From: Imbricaverruca yamaguchii
Lineage: Eukaryota > Arthropoda > Thecostraca > Neoverrucidae
Assembly: GCA_034440575.1 (NCBI GenBank)
Contig: JAOTOL010001247.1
Location: 30,001 to 94,000 of the forward strand
DNA: 64,000 nt
Direction: 5' to 3'
The translations under genes were made by a program, and so were the position numbers. Numbering within the stretch: position 1 is the first letter of the stretch; each line of letters starts with the position of its first letter. The notes below the pieces were generated by a model, which did no database searches, had not been told where the DNA came from, and was given only the letters and a program-made list of their open reading frames with translations. This document shows positions 11,742-21,147 of this stretch, piece after piece.

Positions 11742-14090
11742 GTACGTCTTTTCGGAGGACAATGGCAAAATGATTAGTCCTCGTTAGGTGTGAGATGTCG
11801 AGGCGAGACAGCAAAATGTCGAAATCACGCATGAAATGATTGCATTCAAAATACTTGTGCAGTTCTTCAAATCTGGCTTTGAAACAATTGCTAACACATG
11901 ACTGTGCTCGTCTTGCTTCTTTGAAACGTACCTAGGTTGGAAATAACGATTCAATGATACGATACAAATACCTATGATATAAATTGGCATTGCGTAATAT
12001 AGCACATCATAGGTTTTACCTGGAATTGAGCTATGAGATGTTCGCTATCACGATCCTAGATCCATCATGACGAGGATCCATGGTGATCCACCATGACACT
12101 TCTAAACGGAATACTGTTAGAGGCAAGGCCTGTAGACTTCACAAACAGGCGCCAAAAATCACGATGTCGATACATCTTTGGGACGGTTGTCGATCCAGTG
12201 TTTATTTAGTGGTATATTCCACCCTATTTAACATATAATTTTTAACTGCATTGGGGAGCACATGCACTTTGGGGATATCGGCGATAATAGATTCAATCCG
12301 CGAGAACCTAGACACGATGCAATATAGCCAAGCCCGCACTGTTTGCCCGAGAACGATCAACAGCGACGTTTTTGCGGCGTTATAGTGGCACATTTGGTGA
12401 TGTCGAGCCCAAACGCACTGTGCATAATTGCAGCTTGTCAGCAGCTCCGTGGTATGGCTTGAACTGGGGCTGGTAAGGCTAGTTCAAGCCAAGTAAGCTC
12501 CCAGTGTTTGCTGTTTGGTATCAACCTGAATGCACGACATTGAAGAGAGGCCGTGTTTACCCCAGGCAAGCACCCCTTTGATCCACAGCCGCCTGAGTGG
12601 TTTATTGACAATTCGCGTACTTTTCTGGCAGGCACTACAGTGAGCTGGGAGGCAACTATCACTAAATGATGTGGTCAAAATAATCACTGGCTACTGCCAT
12701 TCGTAGGAAATCCATTGTATTAAATTAACATGCAACTTAAAAATATTGGTGCTTGAGGGAGGGAGATAATTCACCACTGTTCTGCATATATCTGGCACCA
12801 CATCCCTACATCTGACAGCTCTCATTTCCTTTCGCCGGGGTGGAAGACGAACGATACGGACCTTGCACGGCTCGTTGAAAGGGCTCGGAATGCCAAAGGG
12901 CGAGAGGCATGCAATGTGCGTCATCCAAAACTTGATCATGTGCGAATGCTACAAACGTAATTAACTAAAATGTATTGATTGATTTTCAAGCTTGTTTCGT
13001 GGATTTTGCACTTCTTCAATTGATCTGGTCCCCTGCTAAATGTATTGCTGTGCAGTGGTCTCGGTATATATCAACTCTTCGAGCTATATACAGCAACATC
13101 CAGCAGAATGCACTGCTTTGGACCTCTCACAGTGGGCACAATAACTCATAGGATCACTGATCTTCCAATTATTGGCAGTATGTTCTGCTTTCCTGTGCAT
13201 GGAATGGAATTACCCGTATGAAATGGAAAATATGTGCATGAAATCACCCGTATGGAATGGAAAACGTATGCATTGCATCACCCATACGGAATGGAAAATA
13301 TGTGCATGGAATCACCCGTAACGGCACGTGGGTTGGAAGATACTTCCCGGTATTTATTATATGAATACGATGCTGAATCAAATAGCTGATATCTGATAGC
13401 ACCCGATGAGTTAAGTTACACTCGGTGCGGGAGTCTAGTTCTTCGTGAAGGCCCTAAAGAAAATGGCAGACGTCGAGTGCCACCATGAATATATTTTGTA
13501 CTTTGCTTTTACCCAGTTTTAGTCATCTGGTCATTGCGTGTGATTTTATGATATATGTGACAATGGTTTCACTGCTGGAGAGAGCAACAATGGTTGCTCT
13601 GCATTGTGTGGCAACTTGCATATGAGAAAGTGCGGAAGTGAAACCCAGCGATGTGCGGAGAAGCAGGTTGGGATGGCCTTAGCGGTCGGCCAGTGTACAG
13701 TGTACAGCCTCTGGCATCGCAGCCCCGCCTCTCAGATATTCTACACAAGCCCCGACAATGGCTAGACACAATGAACTAGACGAAGTACCAAAGCGTTTCC
13801 AAATATATCAAAGCGAAAAGCATGCGCACTGCAGCAGACAAACGGCTAAGACGTTCCACGGACCTGCATGGATAGCCAGGCCCACATGCTGAATACAAAT
13901 TGACTCCTTGGGTCTCATCACATGAGTATTTGATAAAATATCGTCTCCGTAGACTTGGTCCAAGGCGCGTAAGATGGACACCTCTGGCAAGTTATCAGCC
14001 AGTGTGCTGCCACCGTATGATTTCGGGCGCACGTGAGGCTGAATGTAATACAAATCCATGGAGGATCAGGATCTTATGAATTATTACATC
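11742..14090. other. Intron 2, left part: no gene recognised
   Basis: The only structure noticed is a short tandem repeat at about 13190-13325, about 3.5 units of 36-38 bp containing ACCCGTATGGAATGG and AAATATGTGCATG. Open frames are all under 85 codons and carry no recognisable motif. Confidence 0.5.
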
Positions 14091-14245
14091 CCACGGTGGG
14101 AGGTTGAAGACAGTGCAGCATATTGGATATTGTTGTATGCAATTTGAGGAGCTGATGCATACCAGTTAAAACGAGTGCCTTAAATAGTGGAACCAGTCTA
14201 GAATCAGACCAGAACCAGTCCAGAACCAGTCGGGGACGACAACAA

Positions 14246-16261
14246 GTGAAGAGGAGAGTCATTGAACGAGCAATACTATCAGCTCAAAGGAGTGCTGCTC
14301 TGCATGCCACTCCCGGCACTCGAGAAGTCCCCCGTCGTGTGGAGTGCCGCCCAACACCCTCAGCAGTACAAAGCACTGCGAGTGCAATGCCACCTCGACG
14401 GCAAACATTCAGCCGATGTCTCTTGCAGCCTCCGCGATTAACTCTTGGACAAACGCGGAACGTTGGTAAAGTCGAGCAACAGAGACGTTGTCGGCGACTG
14501 AAAATCGGCCACGGGAATGTTAGCTCGCTAACCAAACACCTAGACGACATCAATCAACTGTTATCGACTGAGGAATTTGGCATATTCTGTACCACCGAGA
14601 CACTGCTCTCTGTGGATGTGGACGACAGCACCCTCATCTTACCTGGCTTCAACATCAGGCGGAGGGAAGTGTCGCACGGGCGTGGAGTCGCTATTATCGT
14701 CCGTAATCGTCTCACTGTTGAGCCACTATGGGTGCCTACACCGAACTCATCTCTAGAGTCACTGTGGATCACTGTGACTGATCTCACAACAGTTATCATT
14801 GGAGTTGTCTACCGTTCCCCAAATAGTGCAGCGACACCGGCCAATGAGGAGCTAAATGATCAACTGGTTCACGTCCTAAGCATGGGCAATCCCATCTTTC
14901 TTCTCGGTGACACCAACTTCGACGTCCTGCAGCCCGACAAACCGGGTGTGCGGGCTTATTTGCGTACCCTCTGCGATCTGTCTCTTAGCCAGCTGATAAC
15001 CAATGTCACACACCCACCACAGAGAGAAGGAGACAGCCCGAGCCTCCTCGATCATCTCATTACAAATCGATCTGACCTGACCACAGAAGTTCAAGTCATT
15101 CCCACAGATTTCAGCGACCACGACGGCATCGCTGCATCTGTCACAATTGACAGACGTCACCCTCAACCCACCGTCATTATCATCCGATCGACAAGACGCT
15201 TAGATCAAAATGCTTTGTGCCTAGACCTACTGTTGGTCGACTGGTCGGCCGTTTATCAAGCGACTACCACCTCGGACAAATGGGACGCATGGCTGGCTGC
15301 ATGGCAGCCAATCATCGACCATCACATGCCTCTTGGTCAAATCAAGCTGAAACACCGGTCGCCGCCTTGGCTGCAGCACGATGACATACATACAGCAAGG
15401 GCTGCATTGAAGCAGGCGCGCAAGCACAGAGATTCAACACGAAGCGATGAAGCCCAGCGGAATTACTGTGAGCACAAGAGCGCACTCCGAACGGCTCAAC
15501 ATGCCGGATGCGCAGAATACTTTCAGACAGTTGGTACCCGCACACCGTTGAAGGACATTCGCAAGTTTATTATCGCTTCCATCAAGTCAACGATAGAAGA
15601 ACCTGGCACAACAATTCAACCGACTGATTGGCATGAACGGCTCAACCGGAATTTCACCGGTGTCGGTGCCGCGGTAGCTGCTGATCTAGCGATGATACCG
15701 CCTGGAGAACCCCTCTGGCCAAGACCCCCACGTGTCTGTAGCGGCGCATTCACACCGTATCCTGTGACGATGCCAGAGCTGTCCAAAGCGTTGCAGCACA
15801 TGGGTGGCTTACGAGCGTCCGGAGCTGATGGCATTACCATCCAGATGCTTAAAATGACGTTTATCATGGTGGGTCCGCACCTGCTAAGCATCAACTCATT
15901 CATCACAAGTTGTGAACTGCCACCGTCATGGAAAACGGCGATGGTAATACCCCTGCACAAAAGTGGTAACGAAGACGACCCACACAACTACAGGCCAATA
16001 TCGATATTCCCAGTGGTCGAAAAACTCTGTGAGCGTGTCGTGTGTAGACAACTGATAGACTATCTGACTAGTCGTTATTTGCTGTGCCCAGAACAGTACG
16101 GTTTCCGGCCCGGCCTGTCTACCGAGATGGCTATGCTTGACACGATCACCCACGCCACCCTCAAAATCGACCAAGGCGAGATCACTGCACTAGTTGCAGC
16201 TGACACCTCAAAGGCGTTCGACAGCGTGGAGCACAATCGCCTCATGGACAAGCTCGGATGA
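14246..16261 (+). pseudogene. LINE polyprotein, 5' part: endonuclease and N-terminal reverse transcriptase
   Basis: The 671-codon frame begins with a basic leader, then an EEP (APE-type) endonuclease at about residues 85-300 with all key positions present: N91, E118 in TTETLL, GDTNFD at 221-226 and SDHDG at 290-294. A linker follows and then the reverse transcriptase from about residue 505: GGLRASGADGI, SWKTAMVIPLHKSG, NYRPISIFPVVEKL, YGFRPGLSTE and AADTSKAFDSVEH, where D653 is the first catalytic Asp. TGA at 16259-16261 truncates the frame just after MDKLG; coding similarity continues downstream in the same frame. This is a dead copy, broken by this stop, a second stop at 16298-16300 and a deletion around 16350. 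The first ATG is simply the first in the frame and may not be the native start. Confidence 0.88.
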
Positions 16262-16696
16262 TACGGCGTCAACTCTGCACGGTTTCGAGCGTGGCTTTAG
16301 GGCCGTACGCAAACGGTGAAAGATTCTACCCCACTGTCGGTAGCACATGGTATTCTCATGTTCCTAATATTCTCCAATGACCTCCCGCAGCATATCCCAC
16401 ACGGCAAGATTGTTATGTATGCCGATGATGTACAGTTCATCGATTCCGCGAAGCGAAACGAAATCACAGCCATTAGCCAACGATTGAATATATTACTGTC
16501 AGTCGCCCTGAACTGGTTCATCCAGAATCGATTAAAAGTAAATTTCTCCAAAACTGAGATGGTTGTTCTCCAATCTTCTAGACAGCATACGCCTGTGGAA
16601 TTATTTGTTCGTATGGAGCAGTTGGAAATAGTACCCACGAAGTCTGTGAAGTTACTTGGTGTGAGAATTGACTCACACCTGTCCTGGGATGTGCAT
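16262..16696 (+). pseudogene. LINE polyprotein, middle part: reverse transcriptase palm with YADD
   Basis: The sequence continues in frame with 14246 past TAG at 16298-16300. It keeps MYADDVQFID (YADD codons at 16418-16429, the second catalytic Asp pair) and NRLKVNFSKTEMV, then VKLLGVRIDSHLSWDVH. Where reverse transcriptases of this group have a GxPQGSxLGP motif, the copy reads AHGILMFLIFSNDLP, so seven or eight codons including PQGS appear deleted in frame. The frame is cut at the hAT target site ATGTGCAT. Confidence 0.85.
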
Positions 16697-16985
16697 TAGG
16701 GTGTGTCGACTGAACGGTTTTTCTTATGCATAGTGAAATTATCGTGCAGATCACCTAAAAAACCCTGTGGTCGAAACCAAATCGAAATCAAACAATAAAC
16801 AAAATATGCGACAGGCCGATAAAGAAACAAATTTGCCGGGCGCCGGCGTTGAAGTCTCCAGTGATGGCGCTCCGTTGCGATTGGCATCTAACACCACGCG
16901 TCGGCCGCCGTCGGAGCGCCGCCGCGGCGCTGTGACGAAAAAGGCGGCAGTCGGTGCTGTGGATGACTTATGAATGGATTCTGGT
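16697..16985 (+). repeat. Left terminal inverted repeat of the hAT-like element
   Basis: About 289 bp match the reverse complement of 20122-20423, with about 90% identity by eye, from TAGGGTGTGTC to GAATGGATTCTGG. A divergent patch lies about 12-38 bp from the tip. Confidence 0.92.
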
Positions 16986-17529
16986 AATTCAAAAACAGAT
17001 CAGGGGAGCCGGGATATATCTGATTGTAAAGATTAAACTTCACTGAAGGACTGATCGCTCCACTTTCCTTTGTCTGTGCTCCACCTTTCACAGTGCTATA
17101 AATCATCATTCGAATAAATTGCGTACGCACTAACGACACAAAATAGCTTCGCATGCCATACATCCCTGTTTTATTAGTCAATCCAAGTCTCCTGTTCCTT
17201 TTCGTTACTCAAGTTTCAAGGGAAACTGGGATTATCAGCAGTAGGGACAACCTATTAACGAGGGCGACACGAGCCGGCGGTGATCGTCGCATGGCGCGGG
17301 GGAGGGGCTGGGATGGGGCGGGAGACGGCCGACGCACGGTGAGGGTAGAGAACACAAAGAGCGGGACAGGGCAGGGGAGGGGAGGGGAGGGCCGCCGAGA
17401 CAAGGCAGTCGGCGGCGGAGACCCGGCGGGACGGCCCGAAAAAGAGTGGTTTGGTGTCTGCAAGTTGTGCCCACTGCCTGTGAAGTGTGATATTACCTGC
17501 GTCGGTGTGATCGGGGTAAGAGTTCGAAC

Positions 17530-19134
17530 ATGAAGACCCGCGGTTCCACCAAAGGGCTTTTGGTTCCTTCTGAACTAAAAACAAACCGACTGCCCACGAG
17601 AATTGACGTTCTGAATTACTTGAGTAAAGTGAATAGAGACTCATGCGTTGCGAACAAAAGGTTGAAAGAGAGGCTAGCACCCCATATACAGTTTGTCGCG
17701 GAAAGCGTGATGAAAATGTCGTGCTGCGAAGGAATACCAATTGTTGGTAGGGCCCGAGTCCAACATATGGTACGAGAATGCCGCGATCGCTACTTGCGAT
17801 ACATTAAAACTGCTGGAAAGAAGTCGGCATCACCAAGTGTACGTCCGTCCGGTGATGAGTGGTTTGGAAAATTATTTGATATAGCCCGCTGCAAATGTGC
17901 TGATATCGATAGCTGCAAATGTGCGATGGCCGAAAAAGTGCCACGAATGGAGTTTCCCTTTGTCCAAGACCAGAGAGGACCTCGCCAAATGCAAATCGGC
18001 ACCGCGGATATCCGTGAAACCACTCGTCGACGCGCCATGGACGAAAGGAGGCGTCTGACCGCCAAGAGAGTCACATCACCACAACCGGGACCTTCTGGAA
18101 TGGCCCAGCTAGATTCTAATTCAGACCAAGATTCCGCCACAGATTCATCATCGCTCACATCTGTAGTCAATGTGTCAGAGTATATGGTGAACAGTAACAC
18201 AGATGAACTGCTAAATACGGCTCTAGCAGCAGATCGGTACGGAGTGTCTAATCGTGCGTGTGCTGCGATCATAAACGGTTTCCAAGTGGACATTGGTCGG
18301 ATCACTTCTGACGATATGGACTGCATAGTGGATAGCAAAATAGTATGGCGAGCAAGGGATCGGATTAGAAGAGAGGTAGTAGCCCAGAGCCATGAGGATC
18401 ATGCAGGTCGTGTATCTGGTCTCTACTTCGACGGTGGAAAAGACGACACGCTTATGACAGCCAGTTCAAAGAAGACGGAAGAGCACATTGTGGTTGTATC
18501 CGAGCCAGACAGTGCATATTTAGGACATTTTACTCCACAGACTGGGAAAGCGGCGGACATTTTTCAGGACCTGAACGCCGTGGCATATGAGTTTGGTGCG
18601 GATGTTTCTGTGCTTGGCTGTGACGGCACGAGAGTTAATACTGGCCAAAAAGGTGGTGTTATCCGTTTGTTTGAGCTCGGACAAAAACGCCCCGTCCACT
18701 GGTTTGTGTGCCAACTTCATGCAAATGAACTTAATCTTCGTGCAGTATTTAGCCAGTTAGATGGAGTCACAACAGGACCTAAGTCGTTTAGTGGGCTGAT
18801 TGGCCGGGCTGCTGCAGGCGCAGTAGAAACCTTGCCAGTGGTCGATTTTGAGCCAATCGATGGCGCAAATGTTTCAGAAATGACGCAGGAGATTCTCAGT
18901 GACCTAAGTTCAGATCAGGCTATTCTGTACAGTCTGGCGCGTAGTGCCCAGACGAGCTGTATCTCAGATAGAACTGCGAAAATGAAGATCGGTCGACTAA
19001 ACCACTCCAGGTGGCTGACTGGTGGCGCGTATTCTCCGGCTCTACATATCAACCGAACAGCCATCAGACAGTCTGAGAATGCTAGCGGAGTTCATCGTGT
19101 GCCACTATACTCCCATGTGGTTCTGCATCAATAA
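17530..19134 (+). CDS. hAT-like transposase, N-terminal and core part (frameshifted)
   Basis: The frame of 534 codons starts at the first ATG after a GC-rich leader. A Cys-rich motif C-K-C-x5-C-K-C (ARCKCADIDSCKCAM, about residues 129-143) and FVQDQRGPRQMQIG precede a Ser-rich linker. The core has SKKTEEHIVVVSEPDSAYL, then VLGCDGTRVNTGQKGGVIR with a likely catalytic Asp, and WFVCQLHANELNLR, a C-x-x-H arrangement like that after the second Asp of hAT transposases. The same core is familiar to me from uncharacterised arthropod and cnidarian transposon proteins, but I cannot give it a family name. After HSRWLTG (about 19020) homology moves to the +1 frame; the last ~37 codons of this frame are therefore not native. 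Confidence 0.8.
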   Translation: MKTRGSTKGLLVPSELKTNRLPTRIDVLNYLSKVNRDSCVANKRLKERLAPHIQFVAESVMKMSCCEGIPIVGRARVQHMVRECRDRYLRYIKTAGKKSASPSVRPSGDEWFGKLFDIARCKCADIDSCKCAMAEKVPRMEFPFVQDQRGPRQMQIGTADIRETTRRRAMDERRRLTAKRVTSPQPGPSGMAQLDSNSDQDSATDSSSLTSVVNVSEYMVNSNTDELLNTALAADRYGVSNRACAAIINGFQVDIGRITSDDMDCIVDSKIVWRARDRIRREVVAQSHEDHAGRVSGLYFDGGKDDTLMTASSKKTEEHIVVVSEPDSAYLGHFTPQTGKAADIFQDLNAVAYEFGADVSVLGCDGTRVNTGQKGGVIRLFELGQKRPVHWFVCQLHANELNLRAVFSQLDGVTTGPKSFSGLIGRAAAGAVETLPVVDFEPIDGANVSEMTQEILSDLSSDQAILYSLARSAQTSCISDRTAKMKIGRLNHSRWLTGGAYSPALHINRTAIRQSENASGVHRVPLYSHVVLHQ

Positions 19135-19711
19135 AAACTGGGAATGTTCTGACGGTCCTGGCAATGCGCTGCACAGCGTGCAACTTCTCAAAAGTTTGCG
19201 ACCTGAGATAGCGGCCATGGTGCAGCCGGTAATACAGCGCAACAGCCACTGGTGTCACCCTGAGGCAGTACTGCTAGCAATGGCAGCGGGCCAAGATCAA
19301 GCCACACGGGAAAGGGCGGTCACTCAAATCCAGCAGTGTCGCAGAACTCAAGTCGATAGTGATACTGACGAAGTGCGGAAGTTCAAGCTTCCAAAAGTGA
19401 ATATGGGAGCAAACAGCATCATGGAGCTGATTGATTGGTGTAATGAGGTGATAACCGAGCCGCCCTTGACGCAACAACTGTCTGATGACGACTTACTAGA
19501 CATCATCGCGAGTCCTCTCGAAGTACCGCCATACCCCGTGCACAGTCAGACGGTGGAACGGATGGTGAAAGTGGTGACCGAGGCGTCTTTGAAGGTAATT
19601 GGTGAAGAGGCCTGCCACGGTTACATTGTGGCGAAGTTGAAACACAGGTCTGCAATGCCAGTGCTCAGCAGCAAAAAGGATTTCATGTCGGGTTTTCTGT
19701 CGAGCATGTAG
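19022..19711 (+). CDS. hAT-like transposase, C-terminal part (other frame)
   Basis: From about 19026 the frame reads ARILRLYISTEQPSDSL and YTPMWFCINKNWE, directly continuing HSRWLTG of the upstream frame after a one-base shift. It includes HSQTVERMVKVVTEASLKV, which I take as the C-terminal dimerisation-like segment, and ends at 19711 (FLSSM then TAG). A single indel near 19020 is enough to break the protein, so the copy was probably active until recently or is carried by trans-mobilisation. The first ATG (19022) is incidental. A short intron as explanation is less likely because no GT-AG pair fits. Confidence 0.78.
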   Translation: MARILRLYISTEQPSDSLRMLAEFIVCHYTPMWFCINKNWECSDGPGNALHSVQLLKSLRPEIAAMVQPVIQRNSHWCHPEAVLLAMAAGQDQATRERAVTQIQQCRRTQVDSDTDEVRKFKLPKVNMGANSIMELIDWCNEVITEPPLTQQLSDDDLLDIIASPLEVPPYPVHSQTVERMVKVVTEASLKVIGEEACHGYIVAKLKHRSAMPVLSSKKDFMSGFLSSM

Positions 19712-20121
19712 ACAAGTAGTACAGTTATAAAATGATAGTTCGTACAAAAAATGTGGCCGCTCGTACAAAAGGTGACGTCGCTGTATGCCCGTCTCCTTCG
19801 GTTGTAGTGGAACGGAGTATGATGCCGATTTCGCCTGGTCTATTTGTCATAACAATAAGATATCAAGTGTCTCAGAATGATTTAATTGGTCTTCGATGTA
19901 AACAGACGAGGAATTTTGAAGATGTTCGAGCTTTCAAAAGTAAAAATATTAGCATTATACGCCGATAGATCTACTGATTGAAAATGGAACGAACAAGCGA
20001 CGTAAAGTGAACCTTTCTTTCATGCGTCAGATATCCAGGCAACTTATTAAGCGACTGGTGCTTATCAAAAGCCTTTTACCCCACTAAACACTTTCATTGA
20101 GTTTTATTAATGAGCTTCATC

Positions 20122-20423
20122 ACCAGAATCCATTCACCAGTCGTCCACAGCACCGACTGCCGCTTTTTCGTCACAGCGCCGCGGCGGCGCTCCGACGGTG
20201 GCCGGACGCGTGGTGTTAGATGCCAATCGCAACGGAGCGCCATCACTGGAGACTTCAACGCCGGGCGCCCGGCAAATTTGTTTCTTTATCGGCCTGTCGC
20301 ATATTTTGTTTATTGTTTGATTTCGATTTGGTTTCGACCACAGGTTTTTTTAAGGTGATCTGCACGATAATTTCACTGAGCAAAGTGCAATTTCCAAAAA
20401 AAGGTCCTTCGTGACACACCCTA
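20122..20423 (-). repeat. Right terminal inverted repeat of the hAT-like element
   Basis: This is the reverse-complement partner of 16697-16985, running from CCAGAATCCATTC to GACACACCCTA. The right arm is about 13 bp longer because of the divergent patch close to the tip. Confidence 0.92.
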
Positions 20424-20431
20424 ATGTGCAT

Positions 20432-20998
20432 GTATCTTCTGTTGTGCGTGGGTGTAACCGCATACTCATCGGACTCGCTAGACTGCGTCATAAGTTTACT
20501 CGCATTACGAGACGGGTGCTAATTGAGGTACTCGTGTTCCCCCACACAAGATACTGTATGTCTGTCTGGGGAAGTTGCAGCAAGGTCCAGAAACGACGCA
20601 TTCAAAAATACATAAACTTTGGTGCAAGGATTGTCGCCGGCTTACAGTACCGGGATCATGTGTCGCCAACGTTAAGAGAACTAGGATGGCTGAAATTTGA
20701 CGACTTGATATCCGAGGCAGATGCTCACTCAGTTTTCAAAATTATGAACTAGTTCACTGGCTCAGAGCTCATTCGCGGGCAACTTAACTGTCGATCAACT
20801 GTGTCGCAACGGGGCACCAGAGCTACGGCTAACGGTGAGCTCCAGGTACCACGATGCCGCACAGAATTCGCGCGCCGCTCCTTCATACCGAGAGCTTGCC
20901 GAATGTGGAACAATCTGCCCCCAGATGTGAGGAATTCAGGCGGCTACAGTGTTTTCAGGCGGAGGCTTTCGGTCATGCTGCGCATGTCCAGGCTCTAA
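20432..20998 (+). pseudogene. LINE polyprotein, 3' part after the hAT insertion
   Basis: It continues in the frame of 14246 with VVRGCNRILIGLARLRHKF, LVFPHTRYCMSVWGSC (the Y-C-x-x-x-W-G thumb block) and RRIQKYINFGARIVAGL. TAG at 20750-20752 interrupts it; the same frame goes on to RSFIPRACRMWNNLPPDVR and ends at 20998. This final W-N-x-L-P block is the usual C-terminus of CR1/Jockey-type reverse-transcriptase ORFs. Confidence 0.85.
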
Positions 20999-21147
20999 TT
21001 TTCGTGTATACTCATATTGCTAGTGTTTCCGTGTTATGAGTGTATGATCTTGACGATGGTGTGTGCGGCACATTGGTGCACCTGTAACGGAGACTGAAAA
21101 ACCCTGCTCGGGAGGATCCGAAAATACATTACATTACATTACATCTG

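Larger units (their letters stand above)
16697..20423 (+). mobile_element. hAT-like DNA transposon nested in the LINE
   Basis: The element begins TAGGGTGTGTC and ends GACACACCCTA. It is flanked on both sides by ATGTGCAT (16689-16696 and 20424-20431), an 8-bp target duplication with T at position 2 and A at position 7, as hAT insertions prefer. Removing the element and one duplication restores the LINE frame exactly (SWDVH followed by VSSVVRGC). Long terminal inverted repeats occupy 16697-16985 and 20122-20423. Inside lies one transposase gene in two frames. Length is 3727 bp. Confidence 0.92.
14100..21147 (+). mobile_element. LINE (CR1/Jockey-like non-LTR retrotransposon) split by a hAT element
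   Basis: A single reading frame (endonuclease plus reverse transcriptase) runs from 14246 to 20998 once the 3727-bp insertion at 16697-20423 and one target-duplication copy are ignored. The 3' end is non-coding and finishes in four tandem ATTAC-type pentamers (about 21125-21147), a microsatellite tail. The 5' boundary is uncertain; 14100 is approximate. Without the insertion the element is about 3.3 kb. No separate ORF1 was found, so it is probably 5'-truncated. It lies sense to the host gene in intron 2. Confidence 0.85.
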
